From contig NC_091971.1 in the NCBI RefSeq assembly GCF_036711975.1, positions 6,579,501 through 6,643,500 of the forward strand: a stretch of 64,000 bases of DNA, written 5' to 3'. The notes beneath the pieces were generated by a model that had not been told where the DNA came from, did no database searches, and worked only from the letters and a program-made list of their open reading frames with translations. Positions 37,070 through 47,732 of the stretch are shown in pieces. A program made the position numbers and the translations under genes. How positions within the stretch are numbered: the first letter of the stretch is position 1; each line of letters opens with the position of its first letter. Origin of the DNA: Onthophagus taurus. Lineage: Eukaryota; Arthropoda; Insecta; Coleoptera; Scarabaeidae.

Positions 37070-38312
37070 AATTATAATCTTGAGTTTTATTTTTTATTAT
37101 ATTTATCTTCGAATTAACATAAGACATTAACATTTCCCAAAAACAATATTTGCTCGGAGATCTCCAATTTTTGATCAAAATCTTGTAGTAATAAGTACTT
37201 GCCAATTGACGAACCTCCTCCTAGAACCCCAAGGTCAAGACACCGTCTAACCTTAACCTTGCGGTTTCATGAGAAGGCTCGTCAATTGTCAAATACAAAT
37301 GAAAGTCAATTTACAGCAGTTCCAGCAGTATTGATCGACAACAGTTCTTCGAAACGCATCTATCTTTGTAAATAAAAATTTCGTTGTTGAAGTCATTTGG
37401 TTTTCTATATTCTTCTAGAACCCCGAAAGTGCCGCGAAAGTATCCTAAAGGGTCCGAGAAATTTTTTTTTGTAGCTGATTCTAGATGAAGAGTCGTCACC
37501 CACCTCGTGTTAGTTACCATGCCTGAGTCTAAAATTGAAGATGAAGGTGATTGATCTTGCGCTAGGCTTAACTTGTTCTGGATATTCATTGCTAGTAAGA
37601 ACAAACACAATGTAATAAACTAAGATAATGCAACTCCTATATACATATAATAAGGTATGAAATTGCCAATTTGAAGAAATCTATGTATTCATGGAGAAAC
37701 ATTCCCTGGGGGGGGGGGAGACCAAGTATACCATCTTCAAGAGTAGATGATGGAACGCTAGTCTAACTACTAATTGACCGATGACGATCATGAAATAAAA
37801 AACATTTTAAAGCAAATTTGATTAAGAGTTTTTTAAATCCAACTCTTTATATATGGGAAACTATGAAAGGATCCTTTTACCTGGAATTAATAAATATTGA
37901 TAAAGTGCGGTTCGATTGCGTTCTAAACACTCAGTTCGTAAGAAAATATTTACTTTTTGATAGCACCAGGATATATATCTTAAGAACAGATTTAGTGCAT
38001 TAACAGCTTAACAATATTTCAAAAAAAAATTTGTTTTTTATATTGGTCTATTTATATTGCTTCTATATTTAATTTGTCATTTGATTGGGAGTTATCTAAT
38101 CTTTATTTTTAAGTAATATGACATTTTTTAAATCGATCTCGAACAAATTCAATATATTACGTCTAATAAAAGGTAAAATACAGCAATAAGTTAATGCTCT
38201 TATCGTTTGATAAGACAGCGATGTCAAACGCTGTTAAATGTTATGCGTGTCAAAAAATATTAAACTAATATATTTTTGTATTGTAAAATTTATTAAATTA
38301 TTAAATAGGTGT
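37070..38312. other. Intergenic region after transketolase; unassigned 92-codon ORF and an 11-G run
   Basis: An open frame on the minus strand (ATG at about 37589, stop at 37311; about 92 codons, beginning MNIQNKLSLAQDQ) has fairly balanced codon use, but I do not recognise it. It has no visible splice partners and could be a transposon relic. A run of eleven G residues at 37708-37718 is striking in this AT-rich DNA and may be a tract of uncertain length. The rest is AT-rich without a gene. Confidence 0.35.
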
Positions 38313-39271
38313 TTAATAAACCTTTCCCATTGAAGTACAATAACAATCATCTTTAAAAAGTGGGTACTCCAACAAACCATCACGGACAGTTACAGATGTA
38401 TCAGAAGGAAAATTTATGGACAATTTTAAATTTCCCTTTTCCAACAAAAAACTTCTTGGTGATTTGAGACATTCATCTTCAATAATTGTTTTTCGTTCTA
38501 AAAATCTTTGATTCGCCTTACAACTTTTACTTCGAATTGAATCAGGTTTAATAGAACTTTTTACACCTTTTTCTTGTAAATCTTTTAGTTTTTCTTGGAT
38601 TATTGGAACGGAACGTTTTGGAGGAACCGATTGTGAACGTTTTCGTGAAATCGATGGTTTTTTAGGTTCCCAAGGAATTCGCTCCTCAGGAATCTAAAAC
38701 AAAAAACTATTTAGTACTTTGAAATTATTTTTTTATCTTATAGTTACGCTTGGGGGTGTTGGTGGCTTTGGAGTACAAGCTGAACATTTCGATTTTCTTA
38801 TATGAGTCGTCTTTTCAAAGGGTTTTTCTTCCATATAAACGATTTTTTTACGTTGGGGAAAATCGTACATTGAAATTCGATTTAAAAAACTAAAAATATT
38901 ACAATTAATAATTTATTTTCATTAAAGTGAATTGGTTTTTAATTACTTTGGGGGTGGTGTATTCCAATAATTATCAACACGATTCGTTTTCATGATATAA
39001 GACAACTTTTTCAACAAAATAAAATTATCCTTTTGGATTTTAGCCGTTCTATCAACTTCTTGTTGACATTTTTTTAATTTTACTGTTATATGAGGCCTGT
39101 TTTGTGGAGTTTTGTTATCAATTGCTGGTAAAGCTGATTGGACCTTATTCATTTTATTTTCATATAATAAGCAAATATTAACACACAGATTAAACTTACC
39201 TTTCTTCGATGATTATCATATCTCCGTTGTTGCCAAGGTCTTATTAATAACTTTTCTCGCTTTGATAACAT
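38313..39271 (-). CDS. CFAP97D/hemingway-type cilia- and flagella-associated protein
   Basis: Four exons: 39200-39271, 38947-39143, 38748-38889 and 38313-38693. They phase perfectly into 263 aa. The N-terminal half has the CFAP97 domain (former KIAA1430): LLIRPWQQRRYDNHRRK, then LPAIDNKTPQNRPHITVKLK, the coiled QEVDRTAKIQKDNFILLKK and SYIMKTNRVDNYW, then FLNRISMYDF. This order matches vertebrate CFAP97D1/D2, of which CFAP97D1 maintains the sperm axoneme, and fly hemingway. The C-terminal half is basic, rich in S, K and P, and not recognisable. Role inferred: axoneme or sperm-tail maintenance. An X-box-like palindrome about 75 bp upstream supports a ciliary role. Confidence 0.82.
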
Positions 39272-40198
39272 GTTCACACAGAAAATATAAAATCAATATA
39301 TACTGGTAATGTAATACATAATGGAGATATCATTTGTGTTTACATGTTGCTCGGCAACGACTAAATTCAATATTTTCCTTAAAGATGTTAAAAAGAAACT
39401 TTTTTATAATAAATAAAAAAATTTCTATATTACCACAAAAGATTCTTAAATTATTATTTTGAAACTTTGTATACACAATTTGAATTTCTTTCTCACTAGC
39501 GCCATCTTTTGTTGACCAGCTACATTTAACTGAACAAAATCATTTGATTGTTGACTGATATTAATAACAATTCTAATAAATGTTAAATACGACCAAAAAT
39601 AGAATTAGAACTGGAAACATTCTGGTTCAGCCGTACACGTCTCTCAAGACGGCAAATTCGTGAAATAAATTTTAAGTTTAATAACTTCTAACTAGCGCCA
39701 TCTTTTGTCTGACGTTGTTTTTATTGGTAATTGGGAAGGTTAAATATCACCAATTTAAATTTGAACTTCCCGCGTTTTTTGACAACAAAATGTGACATCA
39801 TTTTATTAAATTACTTAATATTTCCTCTTTATTAATTAATTCAACACCAATTAACTTTATTAATTTGTTAAATTTAGCTAACTTTGAAAGCATTAAATTA
39901 ATTTTTCACAATTTTATTCAAAGAAATCAACAAAATTTAACTTTCCCGCTTATTAAACAATTAGCTGTAGATGGCGCTAAAATCATTAATTTTTTTCGGT
40001 TCATAACCCAACTAAATGTCAGTTTACAGTCAAATTTGAAAATTTGTTTATCATCAGTAACATATAAAAGAAAACGGATATATTTAACGAAACAAATTAA
40101 AATTAAAAAAAAAAAGTTGTATAAAAGCGGTATTGAGGTAATTTTAAAAGTTAAAATGCGCGTGTAACCAAAGGAATCCAACCAAGTTGAAATTAATC
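39272..40198. other. Divergent intergenic region between CFAP97D-like gene and GCP3
   Basis: 927 bp of AT-rich DNA. It contains the X-box candidate at 39346-39358 and two copies of the motif CTAGCGCCATCTTTTGT (about 39497 and 39695), with a reverse copy AGATGGCGCTAAAA near 39968. A fragment of the CTAG hairpin repeat lies at about 39590-39665 (GAACTGGAAACATTCTGG, GTCTCTCAAGACGGC). Overlapping short frames near 39865-40180 look like noise. Confidence 0.5.
39346..39358. promoter_or_regulatory. RFX X-box-like palindrome
   Basis: GTTGCTCGGCAAC fits the ciliary X-box pattern RYYNYY-N1-RRNRAC as two near-perfect inverted halves. It lies about 75 bp upstream of the CFAP97D-like start codon, the usual distance for RFX-driven ciliary genes. 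It is also about 840 bp upstream of GCP3, which is less likely to be its target. Confidence 0.55.
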
Positions 40199-43100
40199 AT
40201 GAGCCAAATTCCGGTGGAAAATTTAGAGTCTTTGGCTCAAGTACCAGCGTTAACGACTAAATTGTGCAATCATTTCGCTAAGAATGATAAAGGTAAGATA
40301 TTTTATAAAGCATCTGTCCAATAAAAAGAATTTAGTGTGAAAATTAAAACCTAACCTCAAATTTTTTTTACAGATTTAGCAGCTGAATATTTTAGAATAG
40401 CTATAACGTTTTTAACGTCTGTGCATCAATTCCCACCGTTTAATTCGCGTGACGAACAATACGTCGTCGCTCAAATTCGAAAATTTTTATTATCTTTAGA
40501 ACCGAGTAACAACGTTCAAAAATTTGATCTATTATATGCGAAATTTCAAAAGACGGTAAATATACATACTTCTTTTAATTGATTAAAATTAATTTATTAT
40601 TTTCAGTCAATTTTGCGTAACAAATGTGCCATCTTACTATTTTTCTTACACCTCGCCTCACAATCGCAAAGCGAAACCTTAACCCAATGGAGCATGTTGG
40701 AAAAAGTCACATCACAATCGAGTATTAACTCATCTAAATCACAAACCTTTTTGCCTGATGATAATAAGGGAAGTGTAAAGAAATTGTATTCCGCAAATTT
40801 AGGAAAGAATTTATCAGCTTCTAGTAGAACACAAGTAATAAATTTAAAGTATTTGTTGTTAAAATTATTTTTGTGATATTTTTAATCTATTTTAGTTGTC
40901 TCAAGCAACAACAGTACCTTCAATAATCTGGTCAAATAGCGATCATGATTTACATGCTTTAAAAGATCGATGTTCATCAATAGAATCATCAAGAAGTGGA
41001 AGTAAATAAGTTTTATTTAGTAATTTTATAAAAACCCAAATGTTTAGTTGTACTGTGACTACAATTATCATTAGAGTTAGAACTAAAAACATTTTAAGAT
41101 GGTTAAACCCAAAAATTTCTAGGTCTAGTGTTAGTTCAATAAGAATATACAATACTCTAGTACTGAACAACAACTAAAACTAGGGCTAACACTATCACTA
41201 AACTTAAAACTAGAAAGTTTTTGGTTTAGCTGTACATCTGACAATGATTTATTAATTAAATAATTTAATTTATAGCTACAATAAGTGTATCAGAAAGTCA
41301 ATTAATTCAAGAAGTTATCTATTCGTTTCAAGGAATTGAAGGTAAAGTGCTTAGAAAAGAACCTGGTGGTCTTGGATTTACAATTGATGGTAAAGCGTCG
41401 AAAGGAATGACTCCTATACAACGTGGATTAATTGAAAGGTTATCGTGTGTTGGATTTTTACATAATCAATTAAAACAGCATTGTGATGAAGCTGATAAAC
41501 AAATTGGTTTAATTGGGCAGTCGTTAATTGCAATTTTAAGGGAGGAATTAACGAGTTATTATCAAATGGTTGCTCTGTTGCAAGCGCAATCGAAAAAACA
41601 AGGTTGTTATGATCACTCTGAGTTAAGTTTGAGAAGAATGTCTGTTTGGGTGGCGGAGCCTCAAATGCATTTACAATGGTTGGCTTATATTGCTGAACAA
41701 TGTAGTGATAAAAAAGGGGGTGCCCTGGTTAGCATGGTTCATGGATTTTTACAACATGGGGCTCAATGCGTTCAAAAAGTAATAATAAATAAATATCTAA
41801 AAAGCAATTTTTTTTATGCAATTCTTTTTTAAGGTATCCGAAAAGGTATTATCGGCTGTGTGCAGACCGTTATATTTAATGTTATCTAAATGGTTATTAG
41901 ATGGAGAAATAAATGATCCTTGTGGTGAATTTTTTATAGAAGCTCGAAATGTTAGTAATGCTGAACGACTTTGGTATGATAAATATTACGTTCGGTTCGT
42001 TTGTTTTTACAATCATAAATTTTTTGGAAATTAAGGATGTATTTGTAGGCAATCAATGATTCCGTCCTTTATTACTGTTGATCAGGCCAATAAAATTTTG
42101 GCTACAGGTAAAAGTATAAATTTTTTAAGGCAAATTTGTAAAGATTCGGAGGAGTTACCAGGAAGGGATGCTTTACAGAAACTTTTCGCTATAACTTCTG
42201 GTAAATAAATTAATCTTATTTTATTATTCATTAATTTTGATTATTTAATACAGCTGAAGCGTTATTTTCACCGGAACAATCGATAGAGCTACACACAGCT
42301 TTAGAAAGTGTTTATCGCGAAACATCTTTAAGGGTTTTAAACTTATTGAAAAATAAATTTCGTTTATTGGAACATTTACAAGCTTTAAGGCGTTATTTGT
42401 TGTTGGGTCAAGGTGATTTTATTCGACATCTTTTAGAACTTCTTGCGTAAGTTCTTTTTATCTTAATTATAGTGTCCCATAAAAAGTCAACAACATTCTC
42501 GTCATTTTACTAATTGCTTAACCCCTTAACTGATATGAACGTACGCGATACTTTCATACTAAAGTGTTCATATTAAAATTGTCCTACAGTGATTTGAACT
42601 TATGGATGTTATTTTTCGCGGATATATGAGACCCTCTTTTTTTATACAGGGTGGGTCAAATGTCTGGAATATAGCCAATAACTTCGCCATTTGTGGTTTT
42701 AAAGAAAAATGTTTCAAATGCAAGTTTCTTTATTAATCGTGGCGCATTTTTTGGCGATATTTGCTTGTTTGTATTGTTTTTGTTTCGTTGCTATAGCAAC
42801 CAACATTGTTATTTTAAATGGGATGCATGTTTTTTTTGCATTCTTTAATAGAGGATATATCTCTTTAGGCAATGAACATATCAAATGATATGGTTGTATA
42901 AGAAAACAATCGAGAAAAAATGCGTTTTCTGAATATATTAAATCAGCGAATTACAATCAATAGCGATACGGTCCGTTAAATGTCATAAATATGACAGTTT
43001 CAACAATTATGAAAAATTAATGTGACATCATTTAATGTAGTTTTGTCATTGGCTTTTAAGAAGGGTTTTAGCACTTCCGGTGTTAAAGAATTTTCTTTTA

Positions 43101-46100
43101 AATTTTGGATACTGTGGATTGTTTAATTTGTGAATCTGGGTAAATATGTATTATTGAACAGTGTACAAACTTCACTTTGAGTGCGTTTTCTATCACCGTA
43201 CTTACCCATACATCATTAATATTTGGATTCTATGTCGTTCGCTTAATTGCGCCATATTTGTTTAATCTGTCAATTTTTTGACATTTAAAGCTGTCAACGG
43301 CATTATTTCAGCGCCTATTTTGATTTAATATTTTCAGATAACGCATTTTTTCTGGATATCATATCATATGACTTGACATGTTCATCGCGTATTGGGATTT
43401 ATCCTGTATCAAGATTTACGCTCTTGAGAAAGTTTATTCATTTTGAAGAAATGGCATGCATAGAAGAATACCCCAATCTATAATCGAAAAAAATTTGGCC
43501 TATTTACCATTACCTGAATATACGTTTTGCCGAAATGCTTACACCAGAAAGAGATAATTCCATAAACGACAGCTTACTGTTTTGTAAGGGGCGATTAAAC
43601 TGGAAGCGATATATTCCGTTCAAACGCGCTAGTTTTGCAATAAAAAGTTTCTTACTTTGTGAATATATGGAAAATTATCATATACACAGTGAAAGATACT
43701 TTATTGTTAATCGAATATAACAATTTACCTAAAAGTACAGAAATTGGTATGACTCTTATAAAAGATCTGCTAGGAAAAGGATTGTCTAACTACTCATAAT
43801 TTTTATACGTCTCCTCAACTAGCAGATTTATTGATAACACACAAAACAGATACATATGGAACATTGAGGTTGGGGCGTAAGGACGTTCCTGCAAATTTGA
43901 AGTCAACTAAATTAGCCAAAGGATACATTATTGGCTACCAACGAGGAAAGGTGTGTACATTTAAGACAGAAAAGATGTGGGACTACTATCTACAATTCAT
44001 AATCTCATCAAAGCAAATAAAACGGTGAAAAAACTTAAGACCATCTTAGACTATAATCATATAATGGGAAGCGTTGATCAACACCTCACAGATTACTCAA
44101 TTTCAAGAAAGAGAGGGAAAAAGTTTTACATGAAGATCTTCTTTCATTTATTGGATCAAACTATTTGGAACTGTCATGTGCTTTATAGAAAAAATGGAGG
44201 CAGCAAATTACATGCACAGTTTCTGTTGGATCTGGCAGAGGCACTAATTGAACAAAATAAAGATCAGCGAGAGGACGGCCAGGAACAACACCAAATCCAC
44301 TGCGACTGACGGACCGCCATTTCCCCGATTTTGTGCCTCCAACGAAAAATAAACAAAGTGCAAGCAGAAAATGTATTGTTTGCTGTTTTAAAAAGGTTGA
44401 ACGAGAGAAGAAAGTCAGGAGAGAAACAAGATACTGCTTTAAGGAATGTGATGTTGGACTTTGTGTAATTCCATGTTTCAAAATATATTATTTTTTTATT
44501 TTTATTTATTCATATTCGGGACACGTACAGGAAAAAATCCCAAAAAAGTGTCCACTACAATAATATAAAAGAAAAGAAAAGAAAACAGACTACATAAGAA
44601 AGAACAAAAAAAAAACTAAAAAATTTATCAAAAGCATGAAACAATAAAAAAAATGGAATTAAATCAGCAAGCACAAAGCAGAAAAGAAAGTAAACACAGA
44701 GACTGGATTGGTCCACATAATCATCGATATTACGCGGATAGAAAAACAGAATAAGAAGGACCATAAGAAAGAACAAATTTATGTTGCTTTTCTTTTCTGC
44801 CCCACCACCCGCAAGAAATTAATATAAATATGGTAAACGAATGTGTTTCGATCGAGTAAATTAATTTTACAAAGAAAAAACTAATGACAAATACTTAAAG
44901 TTAAAACGGATTTTTTAAACGACATCATTGAATTACAAAAGAAATCAACATTGAAACAATAAACATTGCAAGTGTGCATCAGTCTCAACAGAGGTGAACC
45001 AGCATGTGCACTAGATCCAGAAGCAGGTAGTCTGAACAAAAATGGTGATCAAGTAGCATAAGAAGGAACATTAAAGTGAATCTGCTCTAAAAGAACCGGA
45101 GCGTCGAGAACTCCATTAACTAGTTTGAACAGGAACAATAGGTCCGTACTGTGTCGACGGCCACAGAGAGATCTTAGACCAAACACCCGGCATCTTTGGG
45201 AATAAGGGCAGTACGGAAGATAAAATTTGTGAGCAAGATAACGGATAAATGTTCTCTGTAGGCCCTCAATAAGGTCGATGTAAATATTATAGGCAGGACT
45301 CCATACTACTGAAGCGAAATTTAAACCGCTAGCAACGTATGCCATATATAAAGAAGTAATGCAGCGGACGTTTGTAAATGGACGAGAAATCCTAATGATA
45401 AATCCTAGGCACTTTGTAGCTTCAGAAACGATAGAAGTAATATGATCGCGATAGAGTAGTCTAGAATCCAGAACAACGCCAAGATCTTTAACTGAAGAGG
45501 ATTGAGTAAGATAATGCGGACCTATCATATATTTGAAGTTAACATTATATCTCTTTCTACTGAACGTGATCTGACAACACTTATCAGGATTTAGAAATAA
45601 GTAATTTTGTGAGCAATAAGAATCAAATCTGTCAATGTCATCTTGCAACCGAATACAGTCAGAAGCAGACCTGATGCTAGCAAAAATTTTACAGTCATCA
45701 GCGAAAAGAGAAAAATTCGAATAATGAAAGCACTCAGAAACATCATTTATATAGGCTAGAAATAAAATAGGTCCAAGATGGCTACCTTGAGGTACACCAG
45801 ATGTAACAGGAGTAAAACTAGATATGAAATTATTTACTTTCACTGCTTGAAATCTCTTAGATATATAGGACGAAATCCATAGAGACAGCCCGTTAGATAG
45901 GTTAAACTTGTTCAGCTTATCCATAAGAATGTTATGGTGAAGCTTGTCAAAAGCTTTTGTCAGATCGGTGTAGATAGCATCCACCTGAGAGTTATTATTC
46001 ATAGAATCCTGAATGTATTGAACAAACGCAACCAGATTCGTCTCAACTGATCGCCCACGCAAATAAATATTATACTCAGAAATATTTTTAATAAATTCCG

Positions 46101-47450
46101 TTTACACAAGCTGTTTTTCTTTTTCTTTATGATTATCTTGAAAAATCATTACATTACATTTATCAATCAGTTTAAGGCAGTGGTGCCCAACCTTTTTTTG
46201 TACACGGGCCACATTGGTTCCAGGTATATATTGCGCGAGCCAAAATCTATATTCTACTGGTACATGAACTACAGGCCCCGTGAGCCACATAAGATGTTCT
46301 GGGCCGTAGGTTGGGCAACCCTGAGTTAAGGGGTTAAATCGTGTTTCTTGGGCATTTGTTGTAGGTAAAAAAAGAGAGTGTTGTTGACTTTTTGGCGATC
46401 ACTGTATAACTGTAAACTAAATTTATTTGTTTAGTCCTGAATTAAATAAACCAGCTCAAGAACTTTACGGCCACACTTTATCTGGAATTCTTGAATCAGC
46501 CATACGAGTAACGAATGCTCAATTTGAAGATGAAGACACCCTTCAAAGATTAAACGTGGGTTTAATGGATCCGTCACATGGAGATTTGGGTTGGGATACA
46601 TTTACTTTAGTTTACATAGTTGATGGGCCCGTTGGGACTATTTTTGAGCACACCATGCCAATTTATAAATGTCTTTTTGGCGGTTTGTGGAAAACGAAAC
46701 GAATGGAGTACGTCTTATCGAATATGAGAAAACAACAAATTTCTTGTGCGAAATTGTTTAGGAGATTGGATGGTAATATTTGTTTTTTAATTAATTAATT
46801 TTTAACATTTATTTTTTTAGTTTTAAAACCCGTGTCTCATTTAATACATGTATTAGCAAGTAAAATGATTAATTTATTGCATCAAATGCAATATTACTTT
46901 TTATTCGAAGTACTCGAATGTTCTTGGGCTGAAATGTTAAAACAAGTAAATCAAGCTGAAAGTTTGGATCACGTAATAAAAGCTCACGGACATTTTTTGG
47001 AATCCGTACAAAATGGTGTTTTATTAGATACAACACATACAGTAAGTTCTAATATTTTAATTTATGAAACTTTTAATTTTATTCAATAAATTTAAGGAAA
47101 TCAGAACTCAACTTGGTATAATATTCACTTTAATCCTCAACTTAGAAACGTTACAAGACGCTTTGTATACCTCGGCGGAATCAGAATTGGAAAGCATTTT
47201 GGCTTATGAAAGAAAATGTGCATCACATCGTAATTTCGGAACTAACCTTCAATATGAATACGAAAGTAAAGAAAGAACCCTCAAATTTAAACATTTCGTT
47301 TCTTCTGTGAAATGTCAAGTGAAACAACTCAGCACGAAATACACCGAGTTTATTACGCGTTTCTTAACTTCTCTTTCAACCAGCCCGGATATGAATCTCC
47401 AATTATTGAGCGTTCGTCTCAATTTCAATGATTTTAACCAGATTACATGA
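40199..47450 (+). CDS. Gamma-tubulin complex component 3 (GCP3)
   Basis: Core subunit of the gamma-tubulin small complex; it binds gamma-tubulin at centrosomes and nucleates microtubules (fly Grip91). Eleven exons phase cleanly to 843 aa: 40199-40292, 40374-40555, 40607-40834, 40896-41001, 41276-41778, 41834-41994, 42049-42200, 42254-42446, 46435-46772, 46821-47041 and 47097-47450. The Spc97/98-type GCP region runs from IQEVIYSFQGIEGKVLRKE and GLIERLSCVGFLHNQL through IPSFITVDQANKI and GKSINFLRQIC to the gamma-tubulin-binding half (GPVGTIF, KRMEYVLSNMRK, LIHVLASKMINLLHQMQYY, FEVLECSWAEM). It ends in LLSVRLNFNDF. Introns are 48-81 bp, except intron 4 (repeat) and intron 8, which is swollen to 3,988 bp by nested transposons. 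The frame stays open for 93 codons past the TGA. Confidence 0.92.
41060..41235. repeat. CTAG-family repeat in GCP3 intron 4
   Basis: Intron 4 (41002-41275, 274 bp) is longer than its neighbours because of this degenerate copy. It carries GAGTTAGAACTAAAAACATT, TTCTAGGTCTAGTGTTAGTTC and, further on, AAAACTAGAAAGTTTTTGG. The coding exons on either side join in phase, so the repeat is spliced out. Confidence 0.6.
43380..44480 (+). pseudogene. piggyBac transposase, broken (DDE_Tnp_1_7 type)
   Basis: Fragments of a piggyBac transposase appear in order in shifting frames. They are FIHFEEM (near 43433), LTPERDNSINDSLLFCKGRL with WKRYIPFKRASFAIKSF (43535-43720), LGRKDVPANLKSTKLAKG (about 43870), YNHIMGSVDQHLTDYS (about 44050), and a cysteine-rich C-terminal end with ASRKCIVCC and FKECDVGLCVIPCF (44350-44480). 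Frameshifts separate the pieces and the N-terminal part is unrecognisable, so the protein cannot be made. Confidence 0.8.
44485..46100 (-). mobile_element. 5'-truncated LINE (non-LTR retrotransposon) inside the piggyBac
   Basis: This element is on the minus strand. It begins abruptly within the reverse transcriptase at about 46100 and ends near 44485 in an A-rich 3' tail (AATAAATAAAAATAAAAAAA on its own strand). 5' truncation plus an A-rich tail is the usual product of target-primed reverse transcription. The tail abuts the C-terminal codons of the piggyBac transposase, so the LINE inserted just past that reading frame. Confidence 0.7.
44881..46099 (-). pseudogene. Non-LTR reverse transcriptase fragment with an internal stop
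   Basis: The RT fingers and palm are clear: GRSVETNLVAFVQY, DLTKAFDKLHHNIL, SGVPQGSHLGPILF, the catalytic FADDCKIF box, then KDLGVVLDSRL and the thumb. The element's N-terminal half (endonuclease) is missing. The frame breaks at a TGA (45049-45051), then continues in frame for 55 codons (SPFLFRLPASG...) to a TAG at 44881. One base change from a CGA arginine codon would explain the TGA. The insertion appears dead. Confidence 0.8.
46178..46323. mobile_element. Short hAT-like inverted-repeat element (146 bp)
   Basis: The ends are CAGTGGTGCCCAACC (46178-46192) and its near-inverse GGTTGGGCAACCCTG (46309-46323). The inner arms are also partly complementary (GGGCCACATTGG against GTGAGCCACA/GGGCCGTAGG). 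This CAG..GGTTGCC-type end is common in hAT-family MITEs. The flanking 8-mers GTTTAAGG and AGTTAAGG match at 6 of 8 positions, so the target duplication is uncertain. It lies directly against the right piggyBac end. Confidence 0.5.
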
Positions 47451-47732
47451 CAGAACGGCTATGAAAATCTTTTCAATGAAGATGGGAAAGAAGATATTGT
47501 AAAGCCATCATCGTCTTCGTTTCTTCTTAGTTGTGTACGTGAAGATGAAAGTTCGCGAACTGTTAATATAAGTAATTTAACGGATTTAACGTACAGTTTT
47601 GTGGAATGTGTCAGTTTCGATCGATCACAAATTATTAATTCGGGTTCATGCAGTTATGGTAGCGTTGACGAACTGATTCGCACATCGGATAATAGTAATT
47701 CGGGTAATAAGCGAAAGCATAAACACATTTGA
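47451..47732 (+). other. 93-codon in-frame extension downstream of the GCP3 stop (possible readthrough)
   Basis: Immediately after the GCP3 TGA (47448-47450, followed by C), the same frame is open for 93 codons up to TGA 47730-47732. It encodes a hydrophilic Ser/Asn/Asp-rich peptide starting QNGYENLFNEDGKEDIV and ending GNKRKHKHI. Codon use looks like coding DNA and is less AT-rich than the flank that follows. No splice sites around the TGA would remove it. It could be translated by UGA-C readthrough, or be a remnant left by a recent nonsense mutation. It is not related to anything I recognise. Confidence 0.5.

Larger units (their letters stand above)
42522..46333 (+). mobile_element. piggyBac element, decayed, flanked by TTAA and itself interrupted
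   Basis: It is flanked on both sides by TTAA (42518-42521 and 46334-46337), the hallmark piggyBac target site. The inverted ends are CCCCTTAAC at 42522-42530 and GTTAAGGGG at 46325-46333. A broken piggyBac transposase on the plus strand (about 43380-44480) confirms the class. A LINE fragment and a short hAT-like element sit downstream of the transposase. Sequence around 42650 (ACAGGGTGGGTCAAATG...) may be another small insertion. Confidence 0.75.
42470..46404. mobile_element. Outer TA-flanked inverted-repeat element (Tc1/mariner-like MITE), host of the nested stack
   Basis: Terminal inverted repeats of about 33 bp are at 42470-42503 and 46372-46404. The ends read (T/C)AGTG, then six diverged bases, then a shared AAAAAGTCAACAACA and a TCTC. 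Each end is preceded by TA (42468-42469 and 46405-46406), as expected of a TA target-site duplication. Only about 50 bp on the left and about 70 bp on the right belong to the outer element; the rest is the piggyBac inserted in it. With the stack removed, intron 8 would be about 51 bp, like its neighbours. Confidence 0.7.

Noticed and set aside
37708-37718. G-run as a G-quadruplex
   Set aside because: A single run of 11 G has no other G-tracts nearby; it may be a homopolymer length artefact.
39865-40181. Overlapping ORFs between the CFAP97D-like gene and GCP3
   Set aside because: They are AT-rich Lys/Ile/Asn-type frames on both strands that end at the GCP3 start and have no family features.
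47439-47462. A mini-intron removing the GCP3 TGA
   Set aside because: There is no GT donor before the TGA at a usable distance, and the stretch between the CAG triplets is only 12 nt.
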